DNA of 64,000 nt from Mycoplasmopsis columboralis (GCF_900660675.1 NZ_LR215039.1:62001-126000), one strand, 5' to 3'; positions 45,293 to 57,276 are shown, counted from the stretch's first letter. The notes: a model not told the origin generated them from the sequence alone. Translations and numbers: made by a program.

Positions 45293-45689
45293 ATTTGATT
45301 TTTAGAAAAATAGTATCAATTTTTTATCAAAAAAATACTCTTTTATACTAATATCTTGTATTTTCGCAACTATTGGAAATTTGAAAAAAGAATAGAAGAA
45401 TAAAAAACAAAAAATCTCCAAAAAAAGTAGAAATTTTTTAAAAAATTAAACAACTTTTTTAAATTTTTTAGCCTGTGGATAACTGGGATAATTTAACAAA
45501 AGCAATAAAAAAAGTTGTTTTTTGGAAGAAAAAACGATTTTTTGATTATTTACAATTGTGAATATCTCTAGTGGTTAATTGGAATAAAGGTGAAAAAATA
45601 TTTTTTTTAAACAAATGCATTTTAACTCTTTTAAAATACTAATACAAGCTAGTTGAAAATAGCTTTAGCAATACAAGAAAGGAAGAAAT
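45293..45689. other. AT-rich intergenic region upstream of dnaB
   Basis: About 400 bp of very AT-rich DNA with A and T tracts. I see no open frame of interest. It holds one consensus DnaA box and, before dnaB, a plausible promoter (AAAATACTAAT near 45633) and the Shine-Dalgarno sequence AAAGGAAG. It does not look like a full origin: there is one box and no dnaA or dnaN nearby. Confidence 0.6.
45474..45482 (-). promoter_or_regulatory. Consensus DnaA box
   Basis: TGTGGATAA, the exact complement of TTATCCACA. It lies 207 bp upstream of dnaB. Confidence 0.6.
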
Positions 45690-46658
45690 ATGCAACATAT
45701 TAATTATAATTTTTTCACCATTGAAAGAAGCGAAGAATTAACCCCTAGTGATAATGATAATATGTTGAAGTTTTATCTTCCGATTTTAGGTGCGCAAGCT
45801 GTAACTTTATATAACTATTTATATGCAAAAATCAAAGAAGATAAGTATTATCATTCAGAATTTACTTTTTCTGGATTGTGTGCTTTTTTAAAGTTGGATG
45901 AAGTTCAATTATCTGAATCTAGAAATAAACTAGAAGCAATTGGATTAATTCAAACATTCTTTAACTCACAAACTAATAAATTAATGTTTGTTATTAAAAG
46001 ACCTTTAAATAAAGAAGAAGTCAAAAACAATCGTTTATTAAAAAATGCTTTAGTTGAGTGTCTAGGAAAGGATATTGTTGATTCATTGTTAAATGCCAAT
46101 GTATTTAAATCAGTTATTAAACCTGAATATGTTCAAAATATTAGCGCAAATTTCTTTGATGTTTTTGGTTCGCTTCCAGCTATATCTAAACCTAAAACTA
46201 TTGATTTGGTTATTGAAGCTGGCAAACGAATTGAAGAAAGTGTTAAAAATGGTTCATTTGCCAAAAACACTATTGAATTAAAAACACCTATTCATTTTTT
46301 AAATAGTGACATTCAAAATGAATATCAAGCACTTCAAAGCTATGAACCTATTCAATTTTTCAAATATTTAAATAATAACCACATTTTAATTGATCAAATT
46401 CAAACACTAAAAGAATATGAAGGGCTTGGATTTGATTACAAAGTTATTAATTTTGCTTTATTAATTAGTTACTTTGCTTCAAAAGAAATTTCATTAAAGC
46501 AAACTAGTAGCATTTTAAAAGAACTTAAAAGTAAAAACATATTATCTTTTGAGTTAGCAGAAAATTATCTTGATGGTAAATATTCAAATCATAAAATTTA
46601 TCGTAAATCAATAGAATCAAAAAATTATGTAAAAAGAATCTATTTAAATTCACTCTAA
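45690..46658 (+). CDS. dnaB: Replication initiation / helicase-loading protein DnaB (Bacillus type)
   Basis: 322 aa. This is the Gram-positive DnaB co-loader, not the helicase. The N-terminal winged-helix-like region has 'DNMLKFYLPILGAQAVTLYNYLY' and 'FTFSGLCAFLKLDEVQLSESRNKLEAIGLI' patterns typical of DnaB/DnaD. The C-terminal DDBH2-type region around 'GLGFDYKVINFALLISYFA' contains the YxxxN..-like helices that bind DNA and the loader. It acts with DnaD and DnaI to place the replicative helicase at oriC. dnaI follows 9 bp downstream, as in Bacillus. Confidence 0.85.
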   Translation: MQHINYNFFTIERSEELTPSDNDNMLKFYLPILGAQAVTLYNYLYAKIKEDKYYHSEFTFSGLCAFLKLDEVQLSESRNKLEAIGLIQTFFNSQTNKLMFVIKRPLNKEEVKNNRLLKNALVECLGKDIVDSLLNANVFKSVIKPEYVQNISANFFDVFGSLPAISKPKTIDLVIEAGKRIEESVKNGSFAKNTIELKTPIHFLNSDIQNEYQALQSYEPIQFFKYLNNNHILIDQIQTLKEYEGLGFDYKVINFALLISYFASKEISLKQTSSILKELKSKNILSFELAENYLDGKYSNHKIYRKSIESKNYVKRIYLNSL

Positions 46659-46667
46659 AGGAAAAAC

Positions 46668-47525
46668 ATGTCCAATAACTCAAATTTAAATAAGGAAAAG
46701 TTAATTGCAATGGCAAAAGACGATAGCTTTTTAGCTGATATAATTAATCAACTTCATCTAAGCGATGAAGAAATTTTCTATAAATTTATTGATTTAATGG
46801 ACATGAAATTAAGAGAACTTTCTCCTGAAGAATACATGGACAAAGTTGAGATTGTTCGGAATGCTGATGGAAGTTTACAAACAAAACGTTATTTTGCAAA
46901 TAATGAAAAAAATCGTCAATATCTTCTTTATAACAACTTGATTTTAAAAGAGTTAGGAAATGTTAAATACAAAAAAACTTTCAGCGATATTAATTTTAAT
47001 GAAGAAGAATACTTTGATTTATATGAGTATCAAAACGAGCTAAAACAGGCTCTTACTAGTGAAGATAAATATTCTAAATTAAAAGGTTTTTTTGTGCATT
47101 CAAATAATAATGTTGCTAGAGAAAAACTACTGTCTTCTATTGCTAATGAAATGGCTTTATCAAATAAAAAAACTGCCTACATTAATGTGAGTTATTTAAT
47201 GGACGAAATTAAATTATCATTTGATAAAACCAAGAATAAAGATTCAGGATTTCTTATTGGAGAATTAATTAATTGTGATGTATTACTTTTGGATAATATT
47301 GGATATGAAAAAATCCCGCAATGATTTTTTAAAATTCTCCTTAAATTACTTGATTTCCGCATCAAGAATAATAAATTAACTTTTTTTGGTTCTGAAACTC
47401 CTTTAAGTGAGCTTAATACTATTTTAGAACACAAAGATTCTAAAGACAAATTTGTTCAAAAACAAATTAACCGTTTAATTACTTATGTAAAAAATTCAAT
47501 TGAATGTGAGGTGTGAGTTGGATAA
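46668..47525 (+). CDS. dnaI: Primosomal helicase-loader protein DnaI, degenerate Walker A
   Basis: 285 aa. The N-terminal half (about 1-120) has the DnaI layout, with 'SDEEIFYKFIDLMDMKLRELSPEEYMDK'. The C-terminal AAA+ region begins 'KGFFVHSNNNVAREKLL' at residue 139, exactly where DnaI has its P-loop, but GxxGxGKT is replaced by SNNNVARE (145-152). Walker B reads 'VLLLDNIGYEK', with Asn for the second acid. ATP binding and hydrolysis are therefore probably lost, while the fold and the loader position after dnaB are kept. The final codons (47514-47525) include a TGA-encoded Trp and overlap the fmt start. Confidence 0.85.
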
Positions 47526-48372
47526 GAACATCAAAATTGTGTTAGCGGGAACTCCTGAATTTTCAGTTCCAATTTTTGAAGAAGTTATTAAAAATTTTAA
47601 TGTAGTTGCACTTGTATCTCAACCTGACAAACCAGCTAATCGTGGGTATAAATTAATTGAAACTCCAACTAAACAGTTAGCGCAAAAATATAATATTAAA
47701 TTGTTCCAACCTGAGAAAATTGGACAAATTTATCAAGAGTTAAAAGAGTTGGATTATGATATTTTGCTTACTTGTGCTTTTGGTCAATATATTCCTACTA
47801 AAGTACTTGATTTAGCTAAAAAAGCATCTTTAAATATTCATGGTTCATTACTACCAAAATATCGAGGTGCTGCTCCAATTCAACACGCTCTTTGAAATGG
47901 GGATGATAAAACAGGAATTGACTTAATTTACATGACAGCGCAAATGGATGCAGGAAACATCATCAAAGAAGCAACATTACCTATTTTAGATACTGATACA
48001 TCTGATAGTTTGTTTGCTAAAATGTCTGAGTTAGCTACTTTACATATAACAAGTTGATTAAATGAATTTATAGCTGGTGATTTTAGTGAAACAATTCAAG
48101 ATGAATCTTTAGTAGTCTTATCGCCAAAGTTACTCAAAGAAGATGCGTTTTTAGCCTCTTCGCTAACTATTGAAGAAGCTTTTAATAAAATTAGAGCTTT
48201 TTCAAGCAATCCAGGAGCTTATTTATTGATTAATGATAAACGACTTAAAGTTTATTATGCAACTAAAAATGAAGTAAAAAATAGCATAAAATTACAATTT
48301 TCGAATGGTAACTTATACGCTGTTGATTATCAATTCGAATCTAAAAAGCGTGTGACATTGCAGTGTAAATAA
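47518..48372 (+). CDS. fmt: Methionyl-tRNA formyltransferase
   Basis: 284 aa with TTG start. It formylates Met-tRNA(fMet). 'IVLAGTPEFSVPIFEEV' opens the Rossmann fold, 'LNIHGSLLPKYRGAAPI' holds the catalytic Asn and His, and 'QMDAGNII' the catalytic Asp. The C-terminal OB domain is present but reduced, making the protein about 25-30 residues shorter than E. coli Fmt. No ATG is in frame near the motif. I chose TTG at 47518 because GAGGTG lies just upstream; GTG at 47506 or TTG at 47500 remain possible. It overlaps dnaI by 8 bp. Confidence 0.93.
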
Positions 48373-48388
48373 TTACATAAAACGAAAA

Positions 48389-48418
48389 ACGGTCGTTCTT
48401 TTGAACTTCCGTTTTTTT
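48389..48418 (+). terminator. Terminator after fmt
   Basis: ACGG...CCGT outer stem with GTTC-TTTT-GAAC inside, followed by TTTTTT. Confidence 0.8.
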
Positions 48419-48443
48419 AAAATCTTATATACTTTAATTGTAA

Positions 48444-49511
<1,068 letters not shown>

Positions 49512-49528
49512 TATTAATGCAAGAAAAT

Positions 49529-49552
49529 ACGCCAAAAATGGCGTGTTTTTTT
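49529..49552 (+). terminator. Terminator after gapA
   Basis: ACGCC-AAAAAT-GGCGT followed by G and seven T. Confidence 0.88.
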
Positions 49553-49734
49553 GTTTTTTGCATTGTTTTAAGAAAAAAACTTTAAAAAAGTGTAATTTTG
49601 GCTAAAGTTTTTCATACTCAAAAAATATAGAAAGTGAATAAAAGATGTTTTTAAAGTAAAAAAAGACATTTTTTGTGATTTTAGATTAAAAATATGGAAG
49701 TTTTTCCTAAATGCTATTTTTATATTTAAAATAA

Positions 49735-49749
49735 TATAATTTTTATGTA
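49735..49749 (+). promoter_or_regulatory. -10 box next to the start of the broken NTase gene
   Basis: TATAAT (49735-49740) lies 9 nt before the ATG at 49750; no Shine-Dalgarno sequence. It is the likely entry promoter of the island 49750-54544. Confidence 0.45.
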
Positions 49750-50484
49750 ATGAAAACTCTCCAAAATAAAATTGAAAAAATTTCCAAAATTTGAAGTGAT
49801 TTTGACGATTTTATTGTGCAGGGTTCATGAAACTTAAAAATTCAAAAATGTATTGAAAGAGAACCCAATGACATAGATTTGTTTTTGAGTTTGAAAAAAA
49901 GAAATAGTAATTTTTATTCTCAATTCAAAGAAAAATTAAAAGAACATCCTTCCTTAAAACTAAAATATATTAGCAGACAGTTAATTTCGTTTGAGCATGA
50001 AGGAGAAAAAATAGATATTATTTTAACTAAATTTTATTCAAAACACCAAATTATAAAAATTAATGGGATAAATTTTCTTAAAAAAGAAATCTCCTTTTTT
50101 CTTTAAATTTTTAAACTAATAAATTTAATTCATGTTTTTAATGATAATCCTTTTTATAATGAAATAACACAAATAGAAACTACTATTGATGATTTACAAA
50201 AAATTGATGAAAACTTTTGTTTTTTGAATGAAAAATATATATCTATATTTAACGAAGAAGTTTGAAAAGATTTATCATTTCAACTATTTTTAAACAAGAA
50301 AAATTTGTGAAAGTTTGATATAAATACTTTTTTTAAGAGAATAGAAATGATAATAACAAAAAAGAGTTACTTATTGTTTATTTTCAATTTAAAAAAATTT
50401 TTAAATAAAAGAAAAAACATACAGAATAGAAAAAAATGAGTCTGAAAATTTGAAAAATCAATAAACAAAACTTACCGGGTCTAA
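49750..50484 (+). pseudogene. Nucleotidyltransferase-fold gene interrupted by one in-frame TAA
   Basis: The frame runs 118 codons from the ATG at 49750 to TAA at 50104-50106, then stays open in the same frame for 125 more codons to TAA at 50482-50484, with several TGA-encoded Trp. 'FIVQGSWNLKIQ' (Gly 25, Ser 26) and 'PNDIDLFL' (Asp 41, Asp 43) form the NTase G-S and D-x-D motifs, as in AbiEii-type and other minimal nucleotidyltransferases. The sequence on both sides of the stop ('GINFLKKEISFFL', then 'IFKLINLIHVFND') aligns with one continuous stretch of the intact neighbour ('GLKFCNTFFCLVSKLCQLGFLLN'). So the break is probably a nonsense mutation in a tandem duplicate, not a gene boundary. 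The N-terminal fragment keeps the active-site motifs and might still be made. Confidence 0.75.
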
Positions 50485-50485
50485 A

Positions 50486-51454
50486 ATGGAAAATAATATA
50501 CTTTTAAATTTTGCAAAGGAAATTTGCTCAATTTCCGACAATATAGTCATTCAAGGATCGTTTGCAATTTATTTAAATGGATTTCTTAATAGAAAATCCA
50601 ATGATATTGATGTAATTTTTTCTGAAAATTTACCTATTTCTAATAGATTAATAATTTGAAATAAAATAGAAAAAAACTTTGCTATTGAAAGAGTAATAAG
50701 AAATTCAATATTAATGAAAGAAATTGAAATAAATTACAAGAGTTTCAACTTTAGGTTAGAGTCGGTTTTGCAGAAAAACGTACCTTCTGAATTTGTAATC
50801 TATAAAAATGGATTAAAATTCTGTAACACATTTTTTTGTTTAGTATCCAAGTTATGTCAATTAGGTTTTTTATTAAATAAAATCAACTCTGATTCAACAA
50901 AAGATGAATTCCAAAAACTAAATGATTGTTTGAATGACATTAAAATAATAGATAATGATACAAATCTACTAAATGATTTAAAAAAGAACAAAAAGAATTG
51001 TTTAAAAATATTTATAAATGATTCTGTATTTAAGTTCATTTTCGCACAATATAATTACTCATTAAATTTGTTTAAACCTGAATTTTTTATCTTAAAGCTT
51101 AACTTTTCAGAAGATCAAAAAAGATTGTTGTTAAAAATTAAAGATGCTTTAATAAAGCTAGATATTTTAAAAAATTTAGAAGAATGTCAAAAATTTATTG
51201 AAAGAAAAGAAGAATTTAAAAAAATCTTTTCTAAAATAAATCCTTATATTCTAGGTGGTAAAAATATGCTTGTTTATTTTGAAAGTGAAGAAAATTTACT
51301 AAAAATATTAAATTATCTAAAAATCAAGTTTGAAATAAATTTGTGCATAAATAATGTTCTTTTAATTGTAAATAGAATTAGGAATAATATTTTAGAACTA
51401 AATCTGGTAGATTTAATTCATTTAATCTTTCAGGAGAACTACTATGATGAATAA
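50486..51454 (+). CDS. Putative nucleotidyltransferase, AbiEii-like
   Basis: 322 aa, intact. 'IVIQGSFAIYLNG' (Gly 24, Ser 25) and 'KSNDIDVIF' (Asp 40, Asp 42) are the hallmark motifs of the polymerase-beta NTase superfamily. The spacing and the helical C-terminal region recall the AbiEii/AbiGii toxin-type NTases, which transfer nucleotides to tRNA or other targets. The remainder is Lys/Asn/Leu rich and hard to place. No AbiEi-type antitoxin (winged helix) lies next to it. It starts one base after the broken paralogue and overlaps the cysteine peptidase start by 11 bp, so translation is coupled. The family call is moderate; the target is unknown. Confidence 0.55.
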
Positions 51455-52907
51455 ACTCAAAAAAAGCTCAACTATTTTGGGGTTGGGATCAATTGCGATC
51501 GCAACTACAGCAGCATTGTCAATAGATGGCACTGCAGAACAAGAAAACAAACATGAACAAATTAAAAATTTTGTCTCATATGAAATTTCATACTATTATA
51601 AAGAGGAAATCAAATTTAACAATCTTCTATCAACTCAAAATTCATACTATATTGTATACAATGATGAATATGTCGTTGTATATGATGATATTTTGAAAGA
51701 AATTGTTATGCATCAAAAAACTAATCATTACAATTTTTCTAATCAAAATATTCATATAGTTTATTATGATATTTTAGAAGGCTTTATAGAATCGAAAAAC
51801 AATAAACTGTTTTCTTTAGAAAACGAATCAGAGGTTATTTTTGATGTTGAAGAAAATATAAACAGAAGAAAAACCTTTTATTCTGATGATGAATTAAAAA
51901 ATAAAATACTAGAAATAGAAAGAAAAGCGTCTTTATTTAAAATATTAGTAAGATCTAAAAATAAAACCCCTAAAACTATTCCGGATATCCCGACTTATAA
52001 TCTTAGTTATAACAAAGATATTGTTTTAACAAATCATGCATGATGATGATTTACTCGTGACACAAATAAGGAAGTAGGTTATGATGAACTATTGACCTAT
52101 GAAAGTGGAAATATCAAAAGAAATGGTTTGTGTGGATACATAGCATTTGCAAATATAGTTTTATTTAATCATATATTCTATGATGGAAATTTAATGAAAG
52201 AAAGTGTGTATAAGAATGAAATAACTGTTGAAGATTACCCGGAAAATATAAACAACTTAGATCATTCTAGTTCAAGAAAATTAAATTATGGAGTTCCTAT
52301 ATTTAGAAATCATATAGACAATTTCCCTAGAAACTCTCTTGCAAACAAACTGCATGGTATAGTATTAAAAAATGGGACATCTGCTGAAGATTATGATGAA
52401 ATGTTTAATAGTATTGTAAACAAATCGTCATTTAATAAAAATTTTTACAAAGAAACTTATGATAGTTGGTTATGATATACATCATACAAGAAAAGTTTAA
52501 TACATTCATTAACCGTAGAAGCAACACCTGTTTTGTTGGGTAGTAGTCGTTATCATCATGTTTTTGTTGCCTTTGGATATAACCCAAAAACTGATGAAGT
52601 AATAATATCTACTTTATGAGGAAATAAAAGTGATATAAGAATTATGAAATTGAGCGCTATATATACAAGAACTTCAGACTTTTATAAACTAGCTCCAAAA
52701 AATGGTATGGATCATTCAAAACAACAAAAACTTTTTAAATACGATGGAAAGTATGTCACAGCTTCATATTTTGAAACCAAAATTAGATCCGCTTTAATAA
52801 AAGATTGATACAATGAGTATAATTTAGCTTTTTCAGTTGAATTTGATAGAAACGATCTTCTTGATGAAATATATGCAAACGAACCTATATTTCCAGGAGG
52901 GTATTAA
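51444..52907 (+). CDS. Secreted putative cysteine peptidase
   Basis: 487 aa. The N-terminus (about 1-30, 'STILGLGSIAIATTAALS') is a signal peptide or anchor. A pro-like region of about 190 residues follows, and then a papain-like core. 'NGLCGYIAFANI' places a nucleophilic Cys 230 at the start of a helix, and 'SSRYHHVFVAFGYN' gives His 371/372, followed by 'STLWGN' with a possible third residue. This C...H order and spacing match the group annotated as putative cysteine peptidases in mycoplasmas, distantly like C39/C47 peptidases. A WWW run of TGA codons precedes the core. It should act outside the cell. Substrate unknown. It overlaps the NTase gene by 11 bp and the next membrane gene by one base. 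Confidence 0.65.
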
Positions 52908-53902
52908 TGGTGTTGAAAAAAAACAAAAAAATATTTAATGCGTCACATTTATATTGAATTCTTAAAATTTCAATATCATTATTTATTTTAATTATTTACT
53001 CAATTTTGTGTTTTATATTTAAATTTGAACGAATTAAATTCACAGTTAATATAATTTTTGGCAACACTCTATTATTTATTATTCTTAATATTTTGCTTGT
53101 AATAATATTTAAATCTATAATAAGAAAACAACAAAATACAACAATTTTTCAAAGCGATATCCACAGAAAAATATTTTATATTTTTCATATTGTTTTAGTG
53201 CTAATTTTTAGTTTACCGATTATTATTTCTTCTTCTTATGATTCGGTTAAAATGATATATATGCCGACAGGTAGAAGTGAATTAGACACTATAATTGCTT
53301 CTTCTAAAGAAAATGCTATTGTACAAATTGCAAACCTTTCTTCAATTGCGCTTGTTTTTTTAAGTTCTTATTTATTTGATAAATTGTTTTTACAAAAACA
53401 AAAATTTACTTCAAGTAAAAATTTGTTAGCCTTTACTTTAGTGATTTCGTTAATTTGTCTTTATTTATTAATAGATGTTTTTTCGTTAAAAATATTTTTA
53501 ATTACACAAATTATCATTATTTACAAATACACTTACAATGAATTTTCTCTAAATGGTGCTTTAATCAGTTTTATCTTCGATGTATTCTATATTGTTATTA
53601 GTTTTGTTATTTTTAATTTATTCTTTTACCGATCAAAAAAAGGAAAAGAAGAGCAAAAACATTATTTAAAATATTTACTTATTTTAATTACTGGTATTTT
53701 CTTTGTGAAAAATCTAGGTTTTTTAACAATTAGCATTATGAATTTTGAATTTAGAGGAAATAAGAACTTTAATCAAGCATTTTATAAAGAATATTGAATA
53801 TATACTTTTATTGGATTTTACTCACTATTATCCTCACTTACTGTTATAAGTTTATTTATCAACCCAGTAATTGAATATATTCGTTGCAAAAAAGCCAAAT
53901 AA
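52907..53902 (+). CDS. Polytopic membrane protein of the cysteine-peptidase operon
   Basis: 331 aa with about seven to eight hydrophobic segments (near residues 18-36, 43-65, 86-108, 138-156, 165-185, 188-230, 247-265 and 295-315), separated by short basic loops. There is no ATP-binding, peptidase or transporter signature that I can recognise. The ATG overlaps the stop of the peptidase gene (TAATG), so the two are almost certainly made together. It might export, anchor or protect against the peptidase; this is inference. Composition is extremely rich in Ile, Phe and Lys. Confidence 0.65.
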
Positions 53903-53959
53903 TTGCTTAATTTTGCTAAAAATGAAAAAAAACTATAATTTAAATATAAGGAGGAAAAA

Positions 53960-54544
53960 TTGAAAAAACATTTAACTGTATTTTCTAAAGAAAAAATTAC
54001 CTTACTATTTTTGTCAATTATATTGTTGATTGCTTCAATTGTAGGAATAATTATTATTAATTATATTGATAGTGTTATTGATGTTAAGGACAAAAACAAT
54101 TACACTAAATTTTTTAGTATTTTTTTCTTAATATTATCTTATGTCTTATTGCTTGTTGGTGGAATTTTACTAATCGGATCAATTCACTTAAAACAAAATG
54201 CTGAACATAAAGCAAATCTTAAAAATGCTTTAGTGTTACTTGATTTTCTATATGCTATCGCAGTCATTGCTTTAATTGTGGTTGTAATTTATATGCTTGT
54301 GCCAATAAGACCTGGCTCAACAGTAAATCCAGCAGTGGTTGACGTTGTGAAAAACAACGAAGAAGGTTATCATTATCCTGGTGGTTATATAAGAGGTTTA
54401 AATTGAGCTTCTCTTGTAACAATAACTCCAATTTTTGTACTTTTTGTAATTAGATGAATTATTTTTAATAAAATTTCAAACAACAAAACAAATAAAGCCA
54501 GCGTTAGTTTATTGGTTCCTTTCTCAGAATTAGCATTTCTTTAA
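53960..54544 (+). CDS. Four-helix membrane protein with TTG start
   Basis: 194 aa. Start TTG at 53960, chosen because the perfect Shine-Dalgarno sequence AAGGAGG ends 5 nt before it. Four hydrophobic segments lie near 14-36, 50-72, 90-112 and 150-170. An outer loop of about 35 residues contains 'GYHYPGGYIRGL', which is Gly/Tyr rich. No family recognised. It follows the membrane protein by 57 bp and a strong terminator comes after it, so it probably ends the island operon. Confidence 0.6.
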
Positions 54545-54576
54545 AGCGTATTATAAATAAGATTTTTAGATTATAC

Positions 54577-54608
54577 AAAACCAACTTTTTTATGTTGGTT
54601 TTGTTTTG
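54577..54608 (+). terminator. Terminator closing the island
   Basis: AAAACCAAC/GTTGGTTTT stem followed by GTTTTGCTTT. Confidence 0.8.
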
Positions 54609-54635
54609 CTTTAAAATAAAAACGTCGAATTTTAA

Positions 54636-54650
54636 TATAATTAAAAACAT
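54636..54650 (+). promoter_or_regulatory. -10 box next to the uvrC start
   Basis: TATAAT (54636-54641) lies 9 nt before the ATG. There is no Shine-Dalgarno sequence, so the mRNA is probably leaderless or nearly so. Confidence 0.5.
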
Positions 54651-56387
54651 ATGAAAATTAGTGTAAAAGAAAAACTTAAAAGTGTACCCAAAAAACCCGG
54701 AATCTACTTGTGAAAAGATCAATATGATCAAATTATTTACGTAGGTAAAGCTTTAAATTTATACAGTCGTATGCATCAGTATTTCAAAGGAAGTATTAAT
54801 TCATATAAAACTTATAAGTTAGTTCAAAACATTGCCGATTTTGATTTTTATGTCACTAAAACCGAGAAAGATGCTTTGTTATTAGAAAAAAATTACATTG
54901 AAAAATATAAACCTAAATACAACATCTTGCTCTTAGATGATAAAAATTATTCATACATTGAAATTGAACATGGTGATAAATTGACCATTAAAACCACACA
55001 TAAGATTCAACATTCCAAAGCAAACACTTATTATTATGGGCCAATTACTAAAGGTTTTCATCGCCGCGAATTAGTTAATATTTTGCAACGTTTTTTTCTT
55101 TACAAAGATGGTTTGCCAATTCTTAAATCCACCAAAGAAGAAAATGCTCAAAAATTCAATCAAATTATTGATATTTTGAAGCTTAAAGATACTTCGTTTT
55201 TAAAACAAATAACCACAAAAATGGAACAAGCAGCTATGCAAATGCACTTTGAAATTGCTAAAGAATATCGTGATTCTTTACGATTGCTTCAAGAGATGAA
55301 ACAACGTCAAATTTCTGAAATTTCTTCATTAAAAAATATTGATGTGTTTGCTTTTAAATTACAAGAAAATGTAATGCATGTTTCAATTGTAAATTACCGT
55401 TACGGAATTCAAACTTCGCATAATTACACTTATTTTCAATCACAAAGCAACATCAAAGAAGATATCGAATTGACATTAGCAAATTATTATGAATTAAATG
55501 AAATTGCCGACAATATTGTTATTGATTATGAATTTAAAAATTTAAACATTGAACTTCTTTCAGAAAAAATAACTTACCCTCAAAAAGGAGTTTTGTTAGA
55601 TTTAATTAATTTAACAAATGAAAACAATAAAATAGCCATTCAAACCAAATATACACATAATTTAGCAAAAAATCAACGTAATATTGAGTCTTTAAATACT
55701 TTACAATCGTTACTAAAGCTCCCTAATAAAATTAGATTAATTTACATTTTTGACAATTCTAATTTAAACAACACAAATGTTGTAGGTGTTGGTATGGCTT
55801 TTAAAGATGGTCAAAATTACGCAAAATTAAACAGAAAATTCTTTTTAGAAAAAAACTCTCGTTTTAATACATCCAAATTAGCTGACAGTGAATATATGTA
55901 TTTAAATGTACTCAGTTATATTAATGTTAACATTGAATTTTTTAGAAATATCAATTACGATGACTTATTTATTGTAGATGGATCAATTGTTCAAATTAAT
56001 TCATTTTTTAGAGCTGTAAAAGAATTTGATTTTATTGATATAAATAAACTCAATGTGATTGGATTAGTAAAAGATGATCAACATAAGACTCGTGAAATTG
56101 TTTTAAAAAACGGAACACATCTTAAAATTGAAGATCAGAATTTATACAACTTCTTAAGTAATTTACAAATCAAAATAGATGCTTATGCTAAAAAATATTT
56201 TAATTACAAATTTAGACAATCTTCTTTAACAAGTAAACTAAGCCAAATTAAAGGTGTAGGACTTAAAAGCGAGCAAAAACTTTTGCAACATTTTAAAGAT
56301 TATTCGTCAATTTATAATGCTTCTGAAGCGGAATTAGCTCAAGTTGTAGGTAAAAAGGTGGCTAAATTAATTAAAGAAAGTATTTAG
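54651..56387 (+). CDS. uvrC: UvrABC system protein C (excision nuclease)
   Basis: 578 aa. It makes the two incisions around DNA lesions after UvrA/UvrB. The N-terminal GIY-YIG nuclease reads 'KPGIYLW' (Trp = TGA) and 'IIYVGKALNLYSRM'. The UVR motif 'MEQAAMQMHFEIAKEYRDSL' contacts UvrB. The RNase H-like half starts near 'FRNINYDDLFIVDGS', with Asp in 'IVDGS' and His in 'DDQHKTREIV'. The C-terminal HhH is 'LSQIKGVGLKSEQKLLQHF'. Slightly shorter than E. coli UvrC. No cotranscribed neighbour. Confidence 0.95.
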
Positions 56388-57276
56388 TAGGTCTTGGTTT
56401 TGATTTGTTTTAATACTTAAAAAAGTAAATTATGAAAATTTTTTTCACATTTGCAAGTTCTTTTACCTAAATGGTAGTTAATTTATTTATAATTATCATG
56501 GTGCAATTTAAAGTAAAAAATAGTAAAACCCTTCCTTAGCAAAACATCTAAGTTGCACCAAAAACTCTTCATATCTCTATTATCATAATTTTCAAGAAAC
56601 AAACATAATCAAAAATTATTAATTTATCAAATTCTATTTTAAGGTCTCAATTTCAAAAAAGATCGTTACGCGTGAAATACGATCTTCTCAATTTTTAATG
56701 TGGTTTTCATTATCGTTTCAGAATTATAAAAAACAGAATTTGTTGTCGTTTTCTTATCTATACCACAATGATTAATTAGATATCATTAAAAAATATTATT
56801 TACATTTGTTTCAAAAATGAATGTAAAAACCATTAACAAATTTTTTAAAAAATTATTTTAATCAAACTAAGGTTATTTGTAATTAATGCTCTCGCTTATT
56901 TTGTTCAATTTAACCATTTTTGTGTTTTGTTAGTTTAGTGTTTTTATTTTTCACAAATTGGTTTTAATCTTGGTTTTTCCTTTACTGGATTTAAAAATTA
57001 TCTTAAAACATATCAAAGGTCTTTCATTTTCCCTTTGTTTCTTCTTGTTGTACATAAAATTATTTTCTCCGTAATTTTATAATTTTGTGTACTATCATGA
57101 TTATTTAAACTTTGCTGTTTTTTAATAAAGACAAGTTCCTTTCCGGAAAATATTTTATTTGATAATTCAAATTTCAAATAATTAGTTTAAAACAGTCCTT
57201 TCTAGTGCTCTGCACGCCCTTTTTTCTTATATTATAACTTTCAAAATGTTTCTTGAATTTTAATTGTGATTTCTTA

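Noticed and set aside
45293-45689. Chromosomal origin oriC
   Set aside because: Only one DnaA box, and neither dnaA nor dnaN is next to it.
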